Shown here in pieces: positions 1 to 6,056 of a DNA stretch of 8,407 nucleotides (its first letter is position 1; the number at the start of each line of letters is the position of its first letter). The position numbers were made by a program, and so were the translations under genes. The notes beneath the pieces were generated by a model. That model ran no database searches. It saw only the letters and a program-made list of their open reading frames with translations, and was not told the origin of the DNA. Source of the stretch: Gammaproteobacteria bacterium (GTDB taxonomy: Bacteria > Pseudomonadota > Gammaproteobacteria > Pseudomonadales > Litorivicinaceae); the NCBI GenBank assembly GCA_002705325.1, contig PAFS01000002.1, positions 1-8,407 on the forward strand, given 5' to 3'.

Positions 1-73
1 CATCGCCCGGTGACAATACCGACGAGCAAAAGCTAACCCGTCCTCGGTCCGAGAGCCGCCCCAAATTCGATGA
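1..73. other. Left-edge non-coding stretch with a short palindrome
   Basis: I see no gene in this edge segment, though the 3' part of something outside the window cannot be excluded. It lies just beyond the stop codon of the minus-strand HGGxSTG gene. Positions 43-53 form a small palindrome, CTCGG-T-CCGAG. The surrounding word GTCCTCGGTCC (40-50) differs by one base from GTCCTCGGACC at 7402-7412 in the repeat-rich gap on the other side of the window. No U-tract follows on either strand, so I do not call a terminator. Confidence 0.4.
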
Positions 74-433
74 CTATGACAGGAAGATATTCCGCCAGTG
101 CTTGTCGAGAAGCCCACCTGCGACCAACTCGCGTTCCATCTGACGAAGCTCCTTACGTATCTCACGTCCCTTGGCAGCGTTATCCCGCCGCTTCTCTAGC
201 TCGTCCTTGGTGAACTTCCCATGACGGAGGTTCGCTGCCGAGATCCGCGCTCGACCCTCTTTGGTTTTTGCGCCAGTGCTGGCCCCACCATGTAGTCGGC
301 AACGTCCGTTCTTCTCGTTGGCAGGACGCTGGCACGCGGTGCCCCGACGTGTCTTCGCCCCACATCGCTGCCCCGGCCAATCAGGCCCGAACCGCCACTT
401 GAGACCGATGGTCACGTTGTCTTTTGTCAGCAT
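74..433 (-). CDS. HGGxSTG-type small protein with Cys/His cluster
   Basis: A 119-residue basic protein of unknown biochemical role. The central part carries Cys24, Cys34, Cys45 and His48 followed directly by HGGASTG (48-54), the signature of the HGGxSTG domain family. The spacing of the three Cys and one His suggests a small metal-binding knuckle; this is inference. The C-terminal half (about 60-110) is rich in Lys, Arg and Glu and is probably helical. Proteins of this type are commonly found in phage-like regions, genomic islands and near integrases of alphaproteobacteria, which fits the recombinase at the other end of the window. I chose the ATG at 433 because GGGGTGAT (minus strand, 445 down to 438) makes a good Shine-Dalgarno site in front of it. 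The in-frame GTG at 442 would lie inside that site and add only three residues. The stop is TAG at 76-74. The gene has the same direction as the sulfatase, 123 bp downstream of it, but nothing links their functions. Confidence 0.7.
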   Translation of the reverse strand: MLTKDNVTIGLKWRFGPDWPGQRCGAKTRRGTACQRPANEKNGRCRLHGGASTGAKTKEGRARISAANLRHGKFTKDELEKRRDNAAKGREIRKELRQMERELVAGGLLDKHWRNIFLS

Positions 434-556
434 GAATATCACCCCGCTTATGAGGTGTTATTATACCGCAAACCGAGCGGCGATTCGAGGTGGGTGAAAC
501 CGGCAACGCTGCGCCTTGGCGATAATGGTGACCGTTGCTTCCAGCCGTCCATCTCA
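434..556. other. Intergenic gap between sulfatase and HGGxSTG gene
   Basis: A 123-bp gap with no supported gene. It contains the Shine-Dalgarno-like GGGGTGAT (438-445, minus strand) for the HGGxSTG gene. A GCAACG/CGTTGC pair (503-508 with 533-538) encloses a small CGCC-TT-GGCG palindrome (512-521). These could form a weak branched hairpin just past the sulfatase stop codon, but there is no T-run on the minus strand, so it is at best a poor terminator candidate. Confidence 0.3.
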
Positions 557-2080
557 TCAATCACGCCGCTTTATCAGATGCGCCGGGTCGTCACCGATCT
601 CAGCCATCTTCTCTTCAAGGGAAGCTGTCATTGCCGTCACCACTTCACGGTATCCCGGGTCGTGATAGACATTGAAGAGTTCGAGTGGGTCTTTCTCGCA
701 GTCGAAAAGCTCCCACTCCTTGTCTTCGCCACCGGCATTGGTGCCCTCAAGATCGTAGCCTTCATTGTACCAATATATCAGCTTGAAACGCTGGTCACGG
801 ATCCCGTAATGCGCATAGGCATTGTGGTCGGGGTCCCGATGCATCCAGTAGCGATGATAGGCCAGTTCTTGCCAGTCGTCGGGAGTCCTGCCGAGAAAGA
901 GTGGCCTGAGTGAGCGGCCCTGCATGTAGCTTGGGATGGTGAGTCCTGCGTAGTCGAGGAAGGTTGGGGCAAAATCGACGTTGCAACACATATTTTCGCA
1001 TATCCCCTGTGCAGCAATCTCTTGTGGATATCGGATCAGGAAGGGCACCTGAAAGCTTTCCTCATACATGAAGCGTTTGTCGAACCACCCGTGCTCACCG
1101 AGGAAAAAGCCCTGGTCAGAGGTGTAGATGACGATGGTATTGTCCGCTAGACCGGCCTCTTCGAGATAGTCAAGGAGGCGACCAACGCTTTCATCCACCG
1201 AATGGATCGTGCGCAGATAGCGTTTCAGATAGCGTTGATATTTGAAGCGGCTCAATTCCTCCTCGGTCTCGAATGTGAAGACCTCACCAGTGTCCTTGTC
1301 AATAAGCCTCAACCTGGACACATCCTCTGGATTGGGTATTTTCCGGTCAGTGCTATCCGGTCTGGTGCGTTCGCCAACCTCGCCCCCTCCCTCGGGCTGA
1401 ACCAGCCCAAGATCGGCGTATTTCATGTCGTCTCTAATCCGCATTTTGGCCTCGCTGGCGGCCTTCGCGCGGTTCGTGTAATCGTCATTGAAGGTTGCAG
1501 GGATGAAAATATCATTCTGATAGAGGTCGCGGTTTTTCGGATGCGGTTCCCATTCACGATGGGGCGCTTTGTGATGGCACATCAGAAAAAAGGGCCTTTT
1601 CGTATCACGATTCTTGAGCCAGTCGAGGCTCTTATCGGTGATAATATCGGTGCAGTAGCCAGGCACCTCGATCTCCTCGCCCATCTCAATCATGTAGGGG
1701 TCGAAATACTCTCCCTGACCCGGCAGCACCGACCAAAAATCGAACCCCGTCGGCTGGTGCGCCCTGCCTTCGCCGAGATGCCATTTGCCGATGATCGCCG
1801 TCTGATAGCCACCGGCCTGCAGATGCTTCGCAACATTCGGCAGGCGGTTATTGATGCCGGTCTCCAGAGTATAGACACAATTCACATGGTTATAAGTTCC
1901 AGTGAGGATCGCCGCCCGGCTGGGCGTACAGATCGAATTGGTCACATAGCAATGGTTGAGGCGCATACCCTCTTGTCCGATCCGGTCGATATTCGGTGTT
2001 TGGTTCAGACCGTACCCATAGGCTGAAATTGCTTTGGCTGCATGATCATCAGACATGATGAACAAAATATTGGGCGTCAC
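557..2080 (-). CDS. S1-type (formylglycine) sulfatase, probably cytoplasmic
   Basis: A 507-residue arylsulfatase-superfamily enzyme that should hydrolyse a sulfate ester, releasing sulfate and an alcohol or sugar. All expected active-site elements are visible: SDD (10-12) for the calcium site, the C-T-P-S-R signature (51-55) whose Cys51 is converted to formylglycine, GKWHLG (98-103), HHKAPH (169-174) and TSDQGFFLGEHG (320-331), with Lys335 after it. The blocks around HKAPHR and DQGFFLGEHGWFDKRFMYEES recall glycan sulfatases of the N-acetylglucosamine-6-sulfatase type, but I cannot fix the substrate. Start: the GTG at 2080 has GGAGG (2086-2090) five bases upstream and begins right at the conserved TPNILFIMSDDH strand. 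The ATG at 2092 would add four residues and overlap that site. An ATG at 2221 would overlap the divergent regulator and is unlikely. No signal peptide is seen, so the enzyme should act in the cytoplasm. No formylglycine-generating or radical-SAM maturase gene is in the window. The divergent sugar importer suggests it acts on an imported substrate. Confidence 0.92.
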   Translation of the reverse strand: MTPNILFIMSDDHAAKAISAYGYGLNQTPNIDRIGQEGMRLNHCYVTNSICTPSRAAILTGTYNHVNCVYTLETGINNRLPNVAKHLQAGGYQTAIIGKWHLGEGRAHQPTGFDFWSVLPGQGEYFDPYMIEMGEEIEVPGYCTDIITDKSLDWLKNRDTKRPFFLMCHHKAPHREWEPHPKNRDLYQNDIFIPATFNDDYTNRAKAASEAKMRIRDDMKYADLGLVQPEGGGEVGERTRPDSTDRKIPNPEDVSRLRLIDKDTGEVFTFETEEELSRFKYQRYLKRYLRTIHSVDESVGRLLDYLEEAGLADNTIVIYTSDQGFFLGEHGWFDKRFMYEESFQVPFLIRYPQEIAAQGICENMCCNVDFAPTFLDYAGLTIPSYMQGRSLRPLFLGRTPDDWQELAYHRYWMHRDPDHNAYAHYGIRDQRFKLIYWYNEGYDLEGTNAGGEDKEWELFDCEKDPLELFNVYHDPGYREVVTAMTASLEEKMAEIGDDPAHLIKRRD

Positions 2081-2085
2081 GATGG

Positions 2086-2090
2086 CCTCC
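2086..2090 (-). promoter_or_regulatory. Shine-Dalgarno site deciding the sulfatase start
   Basis: GGAGG on the minus strand, five bases before the GTG at 2080. It overlaps the alternative ATG codon at 2092-2090, so this spacing favours the GTG as the true start over that ATG. No comparable site precedes the ATG. Confidence 0.55.
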
Positions 2091-2117
2091 ATAAGTTTGC
2101 GTCTTGCAATACCATAT

Positions 2118-2156
2118 TTTCCCATATAACATAAATTTATTCTCAAATATGGGAAA
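2118..2156. promoter_or_regulatory. Nested inverted repeat, probable IclR-type operator
   Basis: Perfect 10-bp arms TTTCCCATAT (2118-2127) and ATATGGGAAA (2147-2156) flank a 19-bp centre, which itself contains the perfect palindrome ATAAATTTAT (2131-2140). The element lies in the 81-bp divergent gap between the sulfatase and the IclR regulator. Its right arm ends six bases before the regulator's ATG and contains GGGA, the only Shine-Dalgarno-like bases in front of that gene. A weak plus-strand promoter (TTGCAA at 2104-2109, 17-bp spacer, TAACAT at 2127-2132) would run into it. IclR-family proteins commonly bind inverted repeats in divergent promoters and repress their own gene. That this regulator binds here is inference; the repeat is directly seen. 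Confidence 0.65.
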
Positions 2157-2161
2157 CTATA

Positions 2162-2938
2162 ATGAGCACTCCTGCCCAAAGATTCGTTGCGATTATGGAA
2201 GCACTGAGCAATGTGAGCCAAGTCGGCTCAACCGCCAATGAAATCGTGCAGCGCGCGAATCTTACGTCCTCAACTGGATATCGGATGCTGGCAGAGTTGG
2301 AGGAGTTAGGGCTTGTGCACCGCATCGGTGATCGCAAGCTGGTGGCGAATTTCAATTTTGAAAGGCAGGTGCGCCACCCCGGTCTCGACCCCAAAGAATT
2401 GGCGTATTTATGCAAAAAGATCAGCCTTGAGTTGACCTCATCCTCGGAAATAGTGGTGCAGAGCGGACAAAATCTTTTCTGGCACATCGTCCAACAGCAT
2501 GAAGACCAGGCGATTCGGCCTAGGGCCTACCCCGGTTTCACGCGTGGCAGCTACGAGTTGGATTCGTTGTCAAGGATGGCTCTGGCTCATTGCAACTTGG
2601 CTAAGATACGCAGGGAATGGGACACATCTTGTTTCTTCTCTACAGGCATGTCCCCTCGAGAACTCGACTGGGCTGAAGCCAAACGGATGATCACCGATGT
2701 TGATCCGTTGGGGGTCGAGTTTGACCTGTTGGGAAATGCGCAAGGTATTCGCAGGTTCTGCGCTGCGGTTCATGCACCAAGTGGCGAGCTCGCCTGTCTT
2801 TTAACTGTCGCAGAGGCCGCAACACCACTTCGAGACCAGAATGCCCATGTGGCAAAGATCACGAATTTACTTGTGGCAGCTAAGGCCCAAGTTGAGCAGG
2901 GAAGTCTGCCTAGAAGGCCTGTATTGCCGTACAGATAG
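2162..2938 (+). CDS. IclR-family transcriptional regulator
   Basis: A 258-residue DNA-binding regulator. The N-terminal winged helix-turn-helix spans about residues 5-65, with STANEIVQRANLTSSTGYRM (23-42) as the helix-turn-helix followed by LAELEELGLVHR. Residues about 75-245 are the IclR effector-binding domain. This domain is fairly divergent: the segment around YELDSLSRMALAHCN (131-145) replaces the more usual motif in which a small-residue stretch leads into GKALLA. The effector is unknown, plausibly the imported sugar or its desulfated product. The start at 2162 gives the normal N-terminus of the family; GGGA (2151-2154) is a weak ribosome site that overlaps the probable operator, which fits autoregulation. 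The binding-protein gene follows after 35 bp in the same direction, so the regulator may be the first gene of the transporter operon. The sulfatase is divergent. Confidence 0.9.
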   Translation: MSTPAQRFVAIMEALSNVSQVGSTANEIVQRANLTSSTGYRMLAELEELGLVHRIGDRKLVANFNFERQVRHPGLDPKELAYLCKKISLELTSSSEIVVQSGQNLFWHIVQQHEDQAIRPRAYPGFTRGSYELDSLSRMALAHCNLAKIRREWDTSCFFSTGMSPRELDWAEAKRMITDVDPLGVEFDLLGNAQGIRRFCAAVHAPSGELACLLTVAEAATPLRDQNAHVAKITNLLVAAKAQVEQGSLPRRPVLPYR

Positions 2939-2960
2939 ACTTCAACACAAGAAAATAACT

Positions 2961-2968
2961 AAAGGAGG
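2961..2968 (+). promoter_or_regulatory. Strong ribosome binding site of binding-protein gene
   Basis: AAAGGAGG lies five bases before the ATG at 2974. It is the strongest ribosome site in the cluster; the first permease gene has only a weak site and the second has AAGGA before a TTG codon. This agrees with the need to make binding protein in excess over the membrane components. Confidence 0.7.
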
Positions 2969-2973
2969 ATAAT

Positions 2974-4230
2974 ATGAAATGTAAAATGATTTGCGCGCTT
3001 GCAGCCGCAACCTTCGTTGCCGTGCCTGCACTTGCGGCAGATATCGTTTTGTCGATCGGTGCACGAGGTTATGGGCCGGCCGTGGAACGTAATCTCGAGA
3101 GATTTGCCGCGGTGAACCCTGATATGGATGTTCAGTGGAACAAGGTATCGGATGTACCTGGTGAAACCCGCAAGTTGTACGTTACTGGTTTGATGGCAAA
3201 GAGTCCAACACCGGATATCTTCGCTGTCGACGTGATTTGGGCCGGGGAATTTGCCCAGCGGGGATGGCTGCAACCAATGAACGGCCTTCTTTCTGATGAA
3301 GTGATTGGCAATTTCAATTCATCATTGCTGACTGCCTCGACTGTGGATGGAAAAGTACACGCTTTGCCGCTTTACACTGATGGCATTCACTTCTTCTATC
3401 GTAGCGACCTTCTGGATAAATATAATCTCGACGTGCCTAAAACCTGGGAAGACGTGCTAGCCGCGTCGAAGACCATCGTCGAGGGTGAGGGTAATCCACA
3501 GCTTTACGGCTTTGTTTCAATGTGGGCCAAGATCGAAGGTCTGTTCATGAACTGGCTTGCTTTTACCAATGGTAATGGTGGTGGGTTTTACGACTCCAAA
3601 GGCAATGTCGCCGTGAATTCCGCAGCGAACATCGAGGCCACCCAATATATGGTGGATCTGCTCCACAAACACCAAATGGCTCCACAGTCTATTCTGAATT
3701 CGCGTCCAAACGATGCCCGCACACTCTTTCAGCAGGGCCGCGCGGTGTTCCTTATGGTGCAAGATTTTGTGCATGCTCCCCTCAGCGCCGATGACAGTCC
3801 GGTTGCAGGCAAGTTTGACTTCACCCGGGTGCCATATTTCGCCGGCAATGAGGACGCAAACACAACCACTATGGGTGGTTGGTTCCTCGGCATTAACCCG
3901 AATTCGAAGAACATGAAAGAGGCTGCCGAGTTCATCGAACATTTTACCGCTTACGAACAGCAGCTTGCTGCCGCGGTGGAAGACAAACGCGCACCGACCA
4001 TTCCTGCAGTGTACGACAATGCGATGATGGATGATGCCAAGGTTCTTGCCAAGTTTGGCACTAACTACAATTTCGGCGTGGTGCGCCCTTCGGCTGACAC
4101 AGGTAGTAACTATCCGAAGGTATCGGAAACGATGCAGCTTGCTATCACCAACGCACTGAACCAGACAATGTCAGTTGCCGATGCGCTGAATGCGGCGCAG
4201 GCTGATTTGGAAGTCATCCTGGCGGACTAA
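2974..4230 (+). CDS. Carbohydrate ABC transporter substrate-binding protein
   Basis: A 418-residue periplasmic solute-binding protein of the family 1 (maltose/trehalose-like) group. Residues 1-21 form a Sec signal peptide: basic start, hydrophobic core and an ALA-AD cleavage site. There is no lipobox cysteine, so the mature protein should be soluble in the periplasm. The segment PDIFAVDVIWAGEFAQRGWLQPM (80-102) is typical of the trehalose/maltose-type branch, in which the Asp and Trp lie near the sugar site. MGGWFLGI (300-307) is the conserved C-lobe block. The length is normal for the family. The ligand cannot be read from sequence; a sulfated or otherwise modified sugar is suggested only by the divergent sulfatase. 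The gene is preceded by a strong ribosome site and followed by a large hairpin before the permease genes, an arrangement that usually raises binding-protein levels. Confidence 0.92.
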   Translation: MKCKMICALAAATFVAVPALAADIVLSIGARGYGPAVERNLERFAAVNPDMDVQWNKVSDVPGETRKLYVTGLMAKSPTPDIFAVDVIWAGEFAQRGWLQPMNGLLSDEVIGNFNSSLLTASTVDGKVHALPLYTDGIHFFYRSDLLDKYNLDVPKTWEDVLAASKTIVEGEGNPQLYGFVSMWAKIEGLFMNWLAFTNGNGGGFYDSKGNVAVNSAANIEATQYMVDLLHKHQMAPQSILNSRPNDARTLFQQGRAVFLMVQDFVHAPLSADDSPVAGKFDFTRVPYFAGNEDANTTTMGGWFLGINPNSKNMKEAAEFIEHFTAYEQQLAAAVEDKRAPTIPAVYDNAMMDDAKVLAKFGTNYNFGVVRPSADTGSNYPKVSETMQLAITNALNQTMSVADALNAAQADLEVILAD

Positions 4231-4247
4231 CTGGCTTGATTAAACCA

Positions 4248-4290
4248 GTCAGTTGCCCTCGGACCCGCTGCAGGTCCAGGGGCAACTGGC
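4248..4290 (+). other. Intercistronic hairpin after binding-protein gene
   Basis: Arms 4250-4265 (CAGTTGCCCTCGGACC) and 4273-4288 (GGTCCAGGGGCAACTG) pair over 16 positions with two adjacent mismatches, around a seven-base loop CGCTGCA. The stem can extend by a G-T and a G-C pair to 4248 and 4290. No T-run follows, so it is unlikely to be a full intrinsic terminator. Such hairpins between binding-protein and permease genes are known, as in the mal operon, to protect the upstream message or attenuate downstream transcription; I infer the same here. A smaller 5-bp stem, ACTGG/CCAGT (4230-4234 with 4245-4249), begins in the stop codon and competes slightly with it. Confidence 0.7.
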
Positions 4291-4333
4291 AACCAAGATC
4301 ATTCATTAACTTGATACAAGATCATGCAGTAAG

Positions 4334-5227
4334 ATGACATTTTTCTCGAAATCCCTTGACCAGCGCAGGGAATTTACTGGGCTGGCATTCGTCACACCTA
4401 CATTGGTGGTGATTTGTGCCATCCTCGTCTACCCAATCCTGCAGTCGATCCTGCTCAGTTTTGGTGACTCCAGCCTTGATGGATCGCAGCCCTTCGAGTT
4501 TGTTGGTCTCAAGCACTATCATTCTTTGTTTCAGGATGACCGCTTCTGGAACTCGCTTTGGGTGACGCTGGTATTCACCGCCATTTCGATTCCGCTTGAA
4601 TTGGTCCTGGGGATTGGTCTTGCCCTGTTGATGAACGAGCATTTCGCTGGCAAGGGTCTGGCGAGGCTGGCAGTGTTGTTGCCATGGGCCCTGCCAACGG
4701 CGCTAAATGCATTGATGTGGCGTTGGATGTACAATACAGACTATGGCCTGTTTAACGCTGTGGCACTGGAAAGTGGCATGGTGAGCCGTCCGGTTAATTG
4801 GCTGGGAGATGAAACGCTGGCCATGACATCAATGGTGGTGGTTGCGGTCTGGAAGACATCATCTTTTATGGCACTGATTATCCTCGCCGGACTTCAATCG
4901 ATCCCGCGCGAGCTTTTCGAGGCTGGCCGCATCGATGGCATGACGCGCTGGCAGGAATTTCGTGAGATAACCCTGCCGCTTATCAAGGGGGCTATTCTTG
5001 TTGCATTGATTTTGCGGTCGATGGACGCCTTACGCACCTTTGAGCTTCCGTTCAATCTTACAGATGGCGGACCGGTTACGGCCACCGAAAGCCTGTCGCT
5101 TTATGCCTACAAGGTTATCTTCGACTTCATTGAATTCAACTATGGCGCTGCGGTGGTCGTGGTTCAGTTTCTGGTGATCTTTATCATGAGCCTGATTTAC
5201 ATCATAAGCTTGCATAACAAGGACTGA
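4334..5227 (+). CDS. Sugar ABC transporter permease (MalF/UgpA type)
   Basis: A 297-residue inner-membrane permease, one half of the transmembrane channel. Six hydrophobic segments are visible at about residues 15-43, 75-100, 108-132, 162-187, 216-232 and 270-292. The cytoplasmic EAA loop that docks on the ATPase is at about 189-216, with EAGRIDGMTRWQEFREITLPL. The start ATG at 4334 has only a weak purine-rich site (GTAAG). An ATG ten bases upstream (4324) runs into a stop after one codon. The gene follows the hairpin after the binding-protein gene, and the second permease begins one base after its stop codon, so the two are almost certainly translated together in equal amounts. Confidence 0.92.
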   Translation: MTFFSKSLDQRREFTGLAFVTPTLVVICAILVYPILQSILLSFGDSSLDGSQPFEFVGLKHYHSLFQDDRFWNSLWVTLVFTAISIPLELVLGIGLALLMNEHFAGKGLARLAVLLPWALPTALNALMWRWMYNTDYGLFNAVALESGMVSRPVNWLGDETLAMTSMVVVAVWKTSSFMALIILAGLQSIPRELFEAGRIDGMTRWQEFREITLPLIKGAILVALILRSMDALRTFELPFNLTDGGPVTATESLSLYAYKVIFDFIEFNYGAAVVVVQFLVIFIMSLIYIISLHNKD

Positions 5228-5228
5228 A

Positions 5229-6056
5229 TTGTTGCAGAGACAATCAAGACGAAGCCTGTATTTGCTTGTGATCCTATCGGCAACTGTCTCCTTTCTGCCG
5301 ATTGTCTGGCTCATTTTGACATCGCTGAAAACCAGTTCCGGCATCTATGCGTGGCCGCCTCAATATCTTCCAGATCCATTTACGCTCGACAATTATATAA
5401 AGATCATCACCAACTCACCCGAGCTTTTGTTTTATGTGTTGAACAGTTTCATCGTTGGGGTTGGCTGTACGGCGGTCACACTGGCGTTTGGTGGCCTGAC
5501 AGGCTTTGCGCTATCGCGCCTGCAGATGAAATGGGCGACGGGTCTTATGCTGTTCATTCTGGCAGTCTCAATGTTCCCACCGGTATCGCTGCTGCCGTCA
5601 CTCTTCAGGAGCTTCCTGGAACTAGGACTGCTCAATACCTATTCGGGGTTGATCATTGCGCATACTGGGTTGTTTTTGCCTTTTTCGGTGTGGATGCTGG
5701 CAAGCTATTTCCGCACACTTCCGGTCGAAATCGAAGAAGCCGCAAGAATGGACGGTATGGGTTTTCTGCGTATTTTCCTGCATGTTGTGGTGCCATTGTC
5801 ATGGCCTGGCTTCGTGGCCACCGGGTTGATTGTTTTCATTTTCTCCTGGAATGAATTCCCGCTGGCACTGGTCCTGATGACCGAAAACGCGATGCGCACT
5901 GCGCCTGTTGGGATTTCACTCTACCCGGGCGAGTATGCTTTCCCCTGGGAAACAGTCTCCACCGCGACAGTCATTGCGATTATCCCGGTTATATTGATAA
6001 CCGCCGTCTTCCAAAAACAGATTGTAGGTGGCCTCACCTCAGGCACTGGAAAGTGA
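5229..6056 (+). CDS. Sugar ABC transporter permease (MalG/UgpE type)
   Basis: A 275-residue partner permease. Hydrophobic segments are at about 10-32, 68-96, 103-126, 138-160, 190-210 and 243-262. The EAA loop is at about 163-190, with EEAARMDGMGFLRIFLHVVVPL. WNEF (207-210) and the C-terminal FQKQIVGGLTSGTGK are typical of MalG-like subunits. The start is unusual: the only good candidates are tandem TTG codons at 5229 and 5232, with AAGGA at 5219-5223 as ribosome site. The first TTG lies one base after the stop codon of the upstream permease, so initiation is probably by translational coupling. The 3' end overlaps the ATPase gene if that gene starts at its GTG. Its position between permease and ATPase genes confirms the role. 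Confidence 0.92.
   Translation: MLQRQSRRSLYLLVILSATVSFLPIVWLILTSLKTSSGIYAWPPQYLPDPFTLDNYIKIITNSPELLFYVLNSFIVGVGCTAVTLAFGGLTGFALSRLQMKWATGLMLFILAVSMFPPVSLLPSLFRSFLELGLLNTYSGLIIAHTGLFLPFSVWMLASYFRTLPVEIEEAARMDGMGFLRIFLHVVVPLSWPGFVATGLIVFIFSWNEFPLALVLMTENAMRTAPVGISLYPGEYAFPWETVSTATVIAIIPVILITAVFQKQIVGGLTSGTGK

Noticed and set aside
455..913. A 152-codon plus-strand open frame over the sulfatase 3' end
   Set aside because: Mostly antisense to conserved sulfatase C-terminal coding sequence, with no domain and no ribosome site.
1202..2026. A 274-codon plus-strand open frame opposite the sulfatase gene
   Set aside because: It lies wholly antisense to a sulfatase with all active-site motifs, shows no recognisable domain and has no ribosome site. 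It is a shadow frame.
2081..2221. N-terminal extension of the sulfatase to an ATG at 2221
   Set aside because: It would overlap the operator and the start of the divergent regulator, adds a stretch with no sulfatase similarity, and the GTG at 2080 has a good ribosome site at the conserved N-terminus.
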